Notes under the pieces: generated by a model | What the model saw: only the letters and a program-made list of their open reading frames with translations | The model's database searches: none | Told to the model about the DNA's origin: nothing | Program-made: the position numbers and the translations under genes | Shown: piece by piece, positions 1-9,106 of the stretch | Layout: each line of letters starts with the position of its first letter | How positions within the stretch are numbered: the first letter of the stretch is position 1 | Assembly (NCBI RefSeq): GCF_042453785.1 | Contig: NC_091661.1 | Span: 29,937,501 to 30,001,500 of the forward strand | Direction: 5' to 3' | DNA length: 64,000 nt | Source: Malus domestica | Lineage: Eukaryota; Streptophyta; Magnoliopsida; Rosales; Rosaceae

Positions 1-958
1 CAAATTGAACGAAGAGCAAATCAAAGAAATCGAGCGGGTGCAGCGCCAATTTCTTTTGAGTTCCGGGCGGTTCAATATCCTCAATTTCACCCCTAAATTG
101 ACGAAGATTATCTTCAAAAATCGGTGGCGGCAATTCTTCAAAATCCTCGAGGAACGACGAGAAGTGCTCGTCCCTCTGATTCGAGCAAGACAAAACAAGG
201 CAAAGCAGGGCAGCAAAAACGACGACAATGACGATGAATTTGTGTTGTCGTATACTGATACGCTGCTGGACCTCGAGCTTCCCGACGGAAACAAAAAGCG
301 GAAGCTTTCGGAGGGAGAAATGGTCAGCCTCTGCTCAGAGTTTCTGAACGGCGGCACCGACACGACTTCCACCGCGCTGCAGTGGATCATGGCCAACGTA
401 GTGAAGTACCCGCAAGTTCAGGAGAAGCTGTTTGCGGAGATTAAAGGGGTTATGGGAGAAACGGAGGACGAGCTGCGGGAGGAGGTCCTGCACAAGCTGC
501 CGTATCTGAAAGCCGTGATCTTGGAGGGGCTGAGGCGCCACCCGCCGGGCCACTTTGTGCTGCCGCACGCGGTGACGCATGACGTGGTTTTGGGCGGACA
601 CGTGGTGCCCAAGAACGGGAGTGTTAATTTCATGGTGGCGGATATAGGCTGGGACCCTCAAGTGTGGGAAGATCCCATGGCGTTCAAGCCGGAGAGGTTC
701 TTGAGCAGCGGCGGAGGAGAAGAAGGGTTCGATTTGACGGGGAGCAGGGAGATTAAGATGATGCCGTTTGGGGCAGGGAGGAGAATCTGTCCTGCGTCGG
801 GATTGGCGGTGCTTCACCTGGAGTACTTTGTGGCGAATTTGGTGTGGAAATTTGAGTGGAGAGCTGTGGAGGGAGATGACGTGGACCTGTCGGAGAAGCA
901 GGAGTCTACTGTGGTGATGAAGAATCCATTGCAAGCCCACGTAATCCCTAGAATTTAA
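1..958 (+). CDS. Cytochrome P450, CYP89A-type, copy 1 (5' end outside window)
   Basis: The window opens inside this gene, in the codon before Lys-Leu-Asn-Glu-Glu-Gln, which corresponds to about residue 200 of the complete copies; it then reads open to TAA at 956-958. Visible P450 landmarks in order are the I-helix oxygen-binding motif (GGTDTTS, with Gly where the other copies have Ala), the K-helix ExxR (EGLR), PERF, and the haem loop [12 protein letters not shown] with the thiolate cysteine at 788-790. The residue after Cys-Pro is Ala (794-796) where plant P450s almost always have Gly. CYP89A proteins are ER-bound monooxygenases that need a P450 reductase; Arabidopsis CYP89A9 oxidises chlorophyll catabolites, but this copy's substrate cannot be read from sequence. 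No intron is visible, as in the other copies. The family call is from recognition of the N-terminus and motifs in the sister copies. Confidence 0.9.
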   Translation, partial: KLNEEQIKEIERVQRQFLLSSGRFNILNFTPKLTKIIFKNRWRQFFKILEERREVLVPLIRARQNKAKQGSKNDDNDDEFVLSYTDTLLDLELPDGNKKRKLSEGEMVSLCSEFLNGGTDTTSTALQWIMANVVKYPQVQEKLFAEIKGVMGETEDELREEVLHKLPYLKAVILEGLRRHPPGHFVLPHAVTHDVVLGGHVVPKNGSVNFMVADIGWDPQVWEDPMAFKPERFLSSGGGEEGFDLTGSREIKMMPFGAGRRICPASGLAVLHLEYFVANLVWKFEWRAVEGDDVDLSEKQESTVVMKNPLQAHVIPRI

Positions 959-1886
959 TGCGTGGGAGAATTCTGTAATAATTTTTCGATATACTTTGAA
1001 CTGTCAAATCCATCAATGTATGCTCTTCATTGATTATGCAATTTCGAAAATTTGGAATTTTAGTTTACTAGTGTGATACAAGACAGATTTTATAACTTCA
1101 ATATTTAGTGAGTGATTTGAGTGAGCTGTACTTGCTACTTTTTAGCTTATAACTAATACAACTTTCCAATCTTGGAAGACATCTTCTGTATTTAGAGATT
1201 GCCCAATAGCAAGGAGCATTTGAGAATTTGATGGGAATGCCTACATAGTTACAACTCTCCTTTAATCTTGGTGTTACAACTTGTTTGATGACTAATTCGA
1301 TATCCCAGTTATTGTGGTCTGAACAAACTCGGTGGAGTAGTGTTTTTGTTTTTACCTTCGTATATATAGAAATGGAAGAATAAACAACTTTTTGAAGACA
1401 ACTTCTTTCCGACAAAGGTGTTATGGTACCATTTCTGTTCATTGCTTAATTTGTTAGACTATGCTTCGTCCTAAAAATTCGTCAACTGAAGTAATCTGAA
1501 GTTTTCAACTTCATGTTTTGAGCCTCGGAGATAAGGTTAAGCTCTATGGAACTACTATATTTACAACAATCTCGATCTGATTTCTTTGACATGTTGAATT
1601 TGTTGGTGGGACGCTGAGATGCAATGAATATGTGACATTACGCAAAGTTGGAGATGCAAGCCATAAGGTTGGTCATATACAATATGCTAATAGTATTTGC
1701 ACCCACATTTTTAGCACAACAGTTCCATAGCTAGAGTTCTAGTTTGCGGACGGAAAGTCTGACTAGCGTATATATAATTTGATCTTTTGTAGGGTGGTGG
1801 TTCTGGCACCCAACAAATTGTGATTGAAGGCCCCTTATGTGAGAATTATTACAAGATTCGGGAGTATCTCTAGTCACAATTTTATG
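959..1886 (+). repeat. P450 3' flank, repeated after copies 2 and 3 and weakly after copy 4
   Basis: Sequence downstream of copy 1 (for example the stretch around 1060-1180) recurs downstream of copy 2 (about 18130-18960) and copy 3 (about 29450-29920), with weaker matches after copy 4 (about 34880-35050). It travels with each P450 and so marks a tandem duplication unit extending roughly 1 kb or more past the stop codon. No coding potential is visible apart from the small exon-like pieces listed separately. Confidence 0.75.
1605..1873 (+). pseudogene. Decayed exon-like fragments of an unrecognised gene (flank of copy 1)
   Basis: Two short open pieces read like exons: 1605-1715, and 1793-1873 preceded by a good acceptor (cttttgtag). 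The second begins GGGSGTQQIVIEG and soon ends in a stop. Related sequence lies after copy 2 (about 18680-18945, where a 4-base deletion breaks the first piece) and before copy 4 (31168-31368). I do not recognise the parent gene. The fragments are probably remnants of a neighbour duplicated along with the P450; an old transposon-captured exon is an alternative. Confidence 0.35.
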
Positions 1887-1892
1887 TCCTTT

Positions 1893-2485
1893 AAGACCAT
1901 CTCCAACCTTTGGGGACAAAGCTTAAAAATTTAAGCCAGAAAATTTTAAGTCATAAGCGAGAAACTGTTTTTCTCTTCTAACCCTTATGGCTTAAAATTT
2001 TAGCCTGTGATGATCAAATAATGATTTTAGCCTAACTTTTTGTTTTCGGTAACTTTTTTTGAAAATAAAATTTACGTAGATTATCTTAATCTATTTTTAT
2101 AAATATTTTAGTCTAAAAATATTTAAATTCCGATAAGTAATTAAAAATCATACAAATACATAGGTATTTATAAAGTTTTAAGTTAAATTTGATTTAAATA
2201 ATTTTCTTAAATTATTTTAGATGTTGATTTAATCTTGGACGGTCAAATCTTTTTTTTACTTTTAGATTTGATCTCATTTGATCATAACCGTTAAATTATA
2301 AGTAAAAAGCAAAAGAAAAATTGAAATATAACAGTTTGGTGGATTCAAAATAATTTAAGCCAACTTTAAATCTTGGAGGAATCTAGTTTAGAGATATATT
2401 TTATTTTAGCTTATGGTTGGAGATAGTTTGGAGGTTTTAAAATTTATATTTTAAGCTTTATTTTATAAATTAGAGATCATCTAAA
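1893..2485. mobile_element. MITE-like insertion in copy 1's downstream flank
   Basis: An AT-rich stretch has inverted termini: agaccatctccaacc near 1892-1906 and its near-complement ggttggagatagttt near 2413-2427. The equivalent flank of copy 2 (18951-18966) runs straight from ctttaag into agacataatatct-like sequence and lacks the insert. That gives a related empty site. The exact ends and target duplication are unclear. Confidence 0.5.
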
Positions 2486-2754
2486 TGGATAGACATAATA
2501 TCTAATGCCTTCATATGAACTTGAATCACAATGTTAACTTCCAGTGATTCAGGAAACACACTAAAGTTTAATTTCAACGTAGGACTTATTTTTCGTCGAA
2601 GTTGTCATGGACTCATGGTCAGACATTTTAAGTGAAAGTGACAATATGTGCAGCTGAGTTAATGCCGTGGAAACTTGGTTCCTTATAATGTATGGAAACT
2701 AACAATTAATGAGCAGACGCAGTTGCCCTTTTGTCTGATTGCTTACGATTCACC

Positions 2755-4311
2755 ATGGAAACCTGGTTCCTTGTCCTCATCGCCCTCTGCGTCTCCTTCC
2801 TCCTCAAACCCCTTCTCTCTCTATTCCTACCCACTTCCATCTCCAGACCCAATCTCCCTCTCGGGCCTCGCTTCTTCCCCATCATCGAGGGCTTCTTATT
2901 CCTCCTCAAATCTGCCTCGGAGCTCGAGCCTATTATCCGCAAACTCCAGGCCGAATACGGGCCCATCATCTCCCTCCGCATCGGCTCCCGCTCTACCGTC
3001 TTCGTCGCCGACCGCTCCCTCGCCCACCAGGCCTTAATCCAGAACGGAGCCGTGTTCGCCGACCGCCCCCGGGCCTTGGCCACCAACAAGTGTCTCAACA
3101 GCAACCAGCACACCATCGGCTCCGCCGGCTACGGTCCCTCGTGGCGTCTCCTCCGCCGCAATATCACCTCCGAAATCCTCCACCCTTCCCGCGTTAAATC
3201 CTACGGCAACGCCCGCAAATGGGTTCTCGACATCCTTGTCAACCGCCTCAAAACCGAGTCTCAATCCCACTCAGAAGACGTCGCCAGCGGCGTCAGGGTG
3301 GTCGACCATTTCCGATACGCCATGTTCTGCCTCCTGGTTCTGATGTGCTTCGGCGACAAAATGAACGAAGAGCAAATCAAAGAAATCGAGCGTGTGAACC
3401 GCCAACTACTTTTGAGTTTCGGGCGGTTCAATATCCTCAATTTCAATCCAAAATTGACGAAGATTATCTTCAAAAATCGGTAGCGGCAATTCTTCAAAAT
3501 CCTCGAGGAACGACGAGAAGTGCTCGTCCGTCTGATTCGAGCACGACAAACCAGGGCGAAGCAGGGCAGCAAAACCGACGACAAAGACGATGAATTTGTG
3601 TTGTCGTATACTGATACGCTGCTGGACCTCGAACTTCCCGACGGCAACGAAAAGCGGAAGCTTTCGGAGGGAGAAATGGTCAGCCTCTGCTCAGAGTTTC
3701 TGAACGCCGGCACCGACACGACTTCCACCGCGCTGCAGTGGATCATGGCCAACGTAGTGAAGTACCCGCAAGTTCAGGAGAAGCTGTTTGCTGAGATTAA
3801 AGGGGTGATGGGAGAAACGGAGGAGGAGGTGCGGGAGGAGGTCCTACACAAGCTGCCGTATCTGAAAGCCGTGATCTTGGAGGGGCTGAGGCGCCACCCG
3901 CCGGCGCACTTTGTGCTGCCGCACGCGGTGACGCAAGACGTGGTTTTGGGCGGACACGTGGTGCCCAAGAACGGGAGTGTTAATTTCATGGTGGCGGATA
4001 TAGGCTGGGACCCGCAAGTGTGGGAGGATCCCATGGCGTTCAAGCCCGAGAGGTTCTTGGGCAGCGGCGGAGAAGAAGGGTTCGATTTGACGGGGAGCAG
4101 GGAGATTAAGATGATGCCGTTTGGGGCAGGGAGGAGGATCTGTCCTGCGTCGGGATTGGCGGTGCTTCACCTGGAGTACTTTGTGGCGAATTTGGTTTGG
4201 AAGTTTCAGTGGAGGGCTGTGGAGGGAGATGACGTTGACCTGTCAGAGAAGCGGGAGTTTACTATGGTGATGAAGAATCCATTGCAAGCCCACGTAATCC
4301 CTAGAATTTAA
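2755..4311 (+). pseudogene. Cytochrome P450, CYP89A-type, copy 2, with in-frame stop
   Basis: The start METWFL matches copies 3 and 4, with an N-terminal hydrophobic ER anchor and a proline-rich hinge. The frame runs without shift from 2755 to TAA at 4309-4311 (519 codons) except for TAG at 3481-3483 (codon 243), where the other copies have TGG (Trp). Translation would stop in the middle of the fold, before the I-helix, K-helix and haem loop, so an active enzyme is not expected. An ATG at 3661-3690 or later could not supply the N-terminal half. The rest keeps AGTDTTS, EGLR, PERF and [12 protein letters not shown], sharing the Cys-Pro-Ala variant with copy 1. A single nonsense base with no other damage suggests recent inactivation, or an assembly error. 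A MULE insertion begins 68 bp after the stop. Confidence 0.85.
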
Positions 4312-4316
4312 TACGT

Positions 4317-4379
4317 GTGAGAATTCTGAGAATTCTGTACTAATTTTTAGTACGTGTGAGAATCCTGTACTAATTTTTA
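4317..4379 (+). repeat. Short tandem duplication in the 3' flank of copy 2
   Basis: A unit of about 30 bp (tacgtgtgagaatyctg ... taatttttag) occurs twice in a row just after the copy 2 stop, and a degraded third copy follows the MULE at 18101-18140. The last nine bases, 4371-4379, form the left target duplication of the MULE. Confidence 0.6.
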
Positions 4380-4600
4380 GGGTAAATTACATAGTAGTCA
4401 CTCATGTTTGATGTCTATTACAACCTCATACAACGTCTTTAAAACATTTCACTTTCATACATCATTCAAAATAATACATCCGTTAGATTTTCCGTCCATT
4501 AATCTGTTAAATACTGACGTGGCTGCCACATCTGTGCTGATGTGGCTGCCAAATGTGTGTCACGTGGCAAAAATAATAATTTTTTAATTTTTTTTAAAAA
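4380..4600 (+). repeat. MULE left terminal inverted repeat
   Basis: This pairs with about 17880-18100 on the opposite strand. Both arms contain cacgtggca/cagccac blocks and the same order of short motifs, with one indel of about 10 bases near position 90. Confidence 0.8.
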
Positions 4601-4639
4601 AACCTAAATCTTTGAAATTTAAAATAAAATAAAATAAAA

Positions 4640-4970
4640 TAAAAAATAAAAAAATAAAAACCCAAAAGCTGAACAAAACCCCACCCCCGTGAACCCCTCT
4701 CAGCCTTCTTCTTCCCCGCTCCCATCTTCCCCCACCCCATACTTGCACCTTTGAAGGAAAAAAAAAACCCAAAGAACAACCCAGATCCCATACCCCATAC
4801 GACCACCCCCCAACCCATATCCCATTACCACGCCCCCCCTGCGCGCGCGCGCGCGAAACCCAACCCAGATCCCATTACCACCCCTCCGGCGCGAAACCCA
4901 TATCCCCCCCCCCCCGAACTGCAAGGACGTCATCCTCACCTGCATCATCTTCATCGTCGAAGACGACAAC
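4640..4970 (+). other. MULE interior, left part, with GC dinucleotide and poly-C tracts
   Basis: A C-rich stretch includes an alternating GC run (about 4841-4855) and a run of about 11 C (about 4904-4914). No gene is recognised in it. The alternating GC run is a sequence type able to adopt Z-DNA. Confidence 0.5.
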
Positions 4971-5894
4971 TGTGGAGCCAAAAATATTCACTAGGCGACA
5001 CGTGGATTTGTGAACGAAAGAGGACAAAAATACCCTTGAGGTATATCGGGATTCCTACGCGCAAGTAGTGGGTAATCATCCTCAACCAATTCAAAAATGC
5101 TCCAGAAGAGGTAACTAATTCCAAATTATCTTATTTTAGGTAATTATTTCCAAAACTTAATTTCCCTAATATATTATTTAGTTAATTAATTATCTAAATA
5201 ATATATTCTTCCCATATCTCCTAAAATCATCCCTTAATTACCAATTTGAAACATCCACTCAAACCTAAAAAATGGGATAGGGCCGGCTACCCCATTCAAA
5301 GTCTATTCCATCACCTTTTTTTCTACCTTTTCCACCTTTCCTTCCCTTTTAAATTAGCCAATCAATACCATAAATAATAAAATATCTCCTTTCATATTTA
5401 ATTAGCCAATTAATTGGCTAATTAAACCTAAAATTAAACCTAAAAATCCCATAGTAACCGGCCACATTCCCTCCCATCTTTTCCCTACCTTTTTTTTTAT
5501 TTTCCTCCACTTTATTACTCAAATAAAGCTAATCATTTAAGACCCCATTCATTTCTATTTTATTAGCCAATAAAGGGGCTAATAAAAAACCACAAATTGA
5601 CTAAGAAAAGGGAAGGGTGTGGCCGGCCCTTCCTTGGTGAAAAATGGGGAAGCCTAATCCTATAAATAGGCTCCTATTCTCACCAAAAATTCATTCCAAA
5701 CCTCTTGCAAAAATTCCAAAACACTCTAAACACTATTTCTCTCTAAATTTCTAACTTTGGCATCGGAGGTTCTTCGGCCAAAGCCCCCCCCATTCATCGT
5801 GGGCGCGTGAGGCTTTTGGCCTTAACCTAAGGTGCTAGTTGTTTTGTAGGTGCAAAATCGTCCAAGATCGAAGAGGAGAAAATTTGCATCCACA
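4971..5894 (+). repeat. Left LTR of Tat element
   Basis: 924 bp, TGTGGAGCC...CATCCACA, preceded by target duplication acaac. A TATA box lies at 5661-5668. Confidence 0.95.
5661..5668 (+). promoter_or_regulatory. TATA box in left LTR
   Basis: TATAAATA, about 230 bp before the LTR end. It is the likely core promoter of the element's genomic transcript; the identical box in the right LTR is at 17246-17253. Confidence 0.6.
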
Positions 5895-5897
5895 AAT

Positions 5898-5915
5898 TGG
5901 TGCTTTCATTGAGAG
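5898..5915 (+). promoter_or_regulatory. Primer-binding site candidate
   Basis: TGGTGCTTTCATTGAGAG starts 3 bases after the left LTR. It begins with TGG, the complement of a tRNA CCA end, as expected for minus-strand priming. The tRNA was not identified. Confidence 0.6.
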
Positions 5916-6058
5916 TTGTAATCCATACTCGTAGAAGACTCTCGTACAAAAAGGTTTTTTCTTTATTTTCTAGTCTATTTGAATATTTTTCATACGTTCT
6001 TATTATTAGAATTTTCTACTTGCAAAGGTTCTTTGATAAAACGTATAAGAAAAATATA

Positions 6059-8941
6059 ATGACTAGAAATTTAGAAAATTCCGCAAGTAAAAATTCTAGT
6101 ATTCAAGAAATGGGACTACGGAGATCCATGAGGCAAAATGCGACAAGAAGGGGAGCGACATCATCACCACGAGCTTCCACCATGGGAACCACCGTGATGG
6201 CTACCTCGGTAGCCACCCGCGGCGAGGTCCATGGTGCCTTCACCACGGCCGCCATGGGAACCACCACGGTGGCTACTTCGGTAGCCGCTCGTGGCGAGGT
6301 CCATGGAGCCTTCACCACAGCCGCCATGGGAACCACCACGGTGGCTACTTCGGTAGCCACTCGTGGCGAGGTCCATGGAGCCTTCACCACGGCCCGAGTC
6401 GTGCCATCCAAGTTTACGTGGACCAAAGCCCAAGCCTCGCATTCACATGCACCGCGCATTGAGCAGCCTGCTCCCGTGATCCAGCCTGCTCTTGTAGCCC
6501 AGCCTGCTCCAACGATCCAGCCTGCCCCAGTGATCCAGCCTGCCCCCGCAGCCCAGCCTGTTTTCATGGTTTCCCAAGCTGCCCAAGTCCGCCCGAGACA
6601 ATCTCAACCATCCGGACCAATCATCGAGGCTGAGGCGTTTTCACCGCATTTCTCTGCAGATTTGACATTCCCCAACTCAAATCTCGCACCTGGAGTCAAC
6701 CACCCTTTCATTGTTCAAGGAGGTGCATTCCATCCAAGTTCTTCCAATCCGAATGGCGAACAAAACTTGTCCCGACAAGTCATAGAATTGACGAGCGCCC
6801 TTGCACAACAAACCACCTTGGTGAATCAACTTTTACAACGTACTGAGATGCATCGCGCTCACGATGAAGTTTCCCGGAGTAGAACAAGGGTAGACAATGA
6901 GCCTTTTAAACAGCGTCCTGGAAAGCAGCCATTCAACCCATCACAAGTGGAGCATTCAGACAGTGCACACTCTCGATTGGGCCCCCGAAATAGCATATAC
7001 TCCCGTCTTAGCGCGCGGATGAGCGTGCACTCTCGGTTAGGCCCACGAGCAAGTATACATTCACGGTTGGGGCCACGCTTTGATAATCAACATGGGCAAC
7101 CTTCCAGGCAAAGCATTCATTCGCGATTAGGCTCACAAGGAGTATCCTCCACATCACATCGGAGCAGGCAGCCTGACAAACGGAAGGAAACGATCGTTCA
7201 ATCTGGCTCTAGTTCAACCGATAGCCTGCAAAGAAATCCCTCGCCTGCTAGGAATCTATCTCATCCATTGCAGCCACAGCGTAGACGAGCCGAGCGAGAA
7301 GAAGAGCAGCCTAGACCGGTAGAAAAAGACCAAGGGCAGCAAAAAGCTCCGCTACCCCAACAAAAGCAAATCCAAGAAGAGGTAGAAAGGCTTTTCAATG
7401 AGCGGATGCGTGATTTTCGGCGCAACGAAATGGTTGATGAGGCACTAAGGCGAGATATGACCAACATGAGCAGGTCACCTTTCGCGGATGAGATCGAGCA
7501 GGCAGAGCCTCCGCGCAAGTTTAGCATGCCACACTTCACATCTTTCAAAGGAGATGGGGATCCCGAAAGACACTTGAAGCATTACCGAAATGCGATGGTC
7601 CTTTATCGGAATAATGACGCCCTTATGTGCAAAATATTCGCCACTACTTTACAAGGCGAGGCACAAGATTGGTTTCATACCTTGCCGGCACGATCCATCC
7701 TGAATTTTGATGATCTTTCCTTGGTCTTCACCAAAGAATACTCATCTTATCGATCGATCAAGAAGAAGTCCGATCACCTGTTCAACGTAAAGAAAAACCC
7801 AAAAGAGTCGCTTCGCGATTACGTGAAGAGATTCAAAGCAGAGAAGGCGAAGATCGTCGGATGCGACAACTCGATAGCAAGTGCAGCCTTCCAAAAAGGA
7901 CTACCAGCAGACCACCTACTGTTTGGAGAAATGATCATGAAAGAAGACCTAACTCTAGCAGATTCCTTTGCTCTGGCAGAAAAGCATGCGCTTTGGGACG
8001 AGGCTCGACAAGCAGAAAAGGCTCCCGAACAACCTCGAAAAGAGTTGGCAGCTACTCAAAAGAAGGATGAAAAACAACCCAACAAGGGCAGGCAGGAGTT
8101 CAAGCGCAGGGACCGACCCACGACCAAAGAAGGCCCGATGACCAACAACTATTCTAAGTTCTCAATTCCGATTCATCAAATCCTTCGTGACGTCAAGAAT
8201 GAACCATGGTTCAAGTTGCCGAAGCAGTCAAAAGGAGATACTTCCAAGTTGGACCACACTAAGTATTGTGCATTCCACCGAGGTCCCGGTCACACAACCA
8301 ACGATTGCTACACTTGGAAGAACTACCTAGAGAAACTCGTGAAAGAAGGCAAAGTCGATAGATATTTGGACAAGCCAGCTGAGCAGCAAAAAAGGAATGC
8401 AGACGGAGATGAGGAGCCACCAACTAAGACGATTCGAATCAACGGCATTTTCGCTGAGTCCGAGCACTTAGGGGCTACTAATAACTCCAAAAAGAGGAAG
8501 ATCCAGCAGGCCTTACTAATCTCACAAGTTCATGCAGTCGATACCCAACCTGGACCTATCATTGGCTTCACGGAGCAGGATGCAGAAGGAGTCGACTTCC
8601 CACACGACGATGCATTAGTAGTATCTGTCCAACTAGCCCATGCTATAGTCGACAGGATGATGGTTGACAATGGAAGTGCGGTCAACCTACTTCAACTTTC
8701 AGTCATTCAGAAGATGGGCCTGGAAAGTACAATCATACGCCGGGCAGAGGTACTTACTGGATTCAACGGACACACCTCAACTGCCATCGGTCATATCATA
8801 CTTGACGTAAAAACACCGCCAGTCGTCTCAAAGCAAACATTCACGATTGTAAGCGACCCATCTCCCTACAATGGGATTCTTGGGAGACCTTGGTTGATCA
8901 AGCTGGATGCTGTCACTTCCGTCAAGTATCAAAAAATCTGA
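6059..8941 (+). CDS. gag-pro: Tat retrotransposon gag-protease
   Basis: ATG at 6059 is the first Met of the open frame, which runs to TGA at 8939-8941 (960 residues). The N-terminal third is low complexity: three 24-residue repeats (6182-6397), Gln-Pro-Ala repeats (about 6460-6560) and SRLGPR-type repeats (about 6970-7130). The retrotransposon Gag domain lies around 7520-7880. A Cys/His cluster near 8270-8310 (YCAFHRG...TNDCYTW) resembles a nucleic-acid-binding knuckle. The aspartic protease active site VDNGS is at about 8665-8680, and the Gag-protease part ends after GILGRPW. Gag packages the RNA and protease matures the polyprotein. The same frame continues past the stop into pol, so the TGA interrupts a single reading frame without any frameshift. 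Confidence 0.9.
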   Translation: MTRNLENSASKNSSIQEMGLRRSMRQNATRRGATSSPRASTMGTTVMATSVATRGEVHGAFTTAAMGTTTVATSVAARGEVHGAFTTAAMGTTTVATSVATRGEVHGAFTTARVVPSKFTWTKAQASHSHAPRIEQPAPVIQPALVAQPAPTIQPAPVIQPAPAAQPVFMVSQAAQVRPRQSQPSGPIIEAEAFSPHFSADLTFPNSNLAPGVNHPFIVQGGAFHPSSSNPNGEQNLSRQVIELTSALAQQTTLVNQLLQRTEMHRAHDEVSRSRTRVDNEPFKQRPGKQPFNPSQVEHSDSAHSRLGPRNSIYSRLSARMSVHSRLGPRASIHSRLGPRFDNQHGQPSRQSIHSRLGSQGVSSTSHRSRQPDKRKETIVQSGSSSTDSLQRNPSPARNLSHPLQPQRRRAEREEEQPRPVEKDQGQQKAPLPQQKQIQEEVERLFNERMRDFRRNEMVDEALRRDMTNMSRSPFADEIEQAEPPRKFSMPHFTSFKGDGDPERHLKHYRNAMVLYRNNDALMCKIFATTLQGEAQDWFHTLPARSILNFDDLSLVFTKEYSSYRSIKKKSDHLFNVKKNPKESLRDYVKRFKAEKAKIVGCDNSIASAAFQKGLPADHLLFGEMIMKEDLTLADSFALAEKHALWDEARQAEKAPEQPRKELAATQKKDEKQPNKGRQEFKRRDRPTTKEGPMTNNYSKFSIPIHQILRDVKNEPWFKLPKQSKGDTSKLDHTKYCAFHRGPGHTTNDCYTWKNYLEKLVKEGKVDRYLDKPAEQQKRNADGDEEPPTKTIRINGIFAESEHLGATNNSKKRKIQQALLISQVHAVDTQPGPIIGFTEQDAEGVDFPHDDALVVSVQLAHAIVDRMMVDNGSAVNLLQLSVIQKMGLESTIIRRAEVLTGFNGHTSTAIGHIILDVKTPPVVSKQTFTIVSDPSPYNGILGRPWLIKLDAVTSVKYQKI
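6182..6397 (+). repeat. Three 72-bp tandem repeats inside gag
   Basis: Units start at 6182, 6254 and 6326, each encoding a 24-residue block beginning MGTT and containing ATSVATRGEVHGAF. They differ by only a few bases. The period is a multiple of three, so the frame is kept. Confidence 0.9.
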
Positions 8942-9106
8942 TTCCGCATCCCGGAAGGAGGAGTCGGAGAGATCAAGTCTGACCAGGCTTCATCCCGACG
9001 ATGCACTGTGCAAATGTTAAAAGAAACAAAGAAAAAGACCTTTACCCCCGTAGAGGTTACCGAAGTCCAAAAGGGCAAAGAAATTGCCAAATAGCAATTA
9101 CAGCAG

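Noticed and set aside
335-940. Long minus-strand open frame opposite P450 copy 1 (also opposite copies 3 and 4)
   Set aside because: It mirrors the codon bias of the P450 on the other strand and has no independent protein features.
6103-6567. Minus-strand open frame with repeated WTSPRVATEV blocks
   Set aside because: Reverse reading of the gag tandem repeats.
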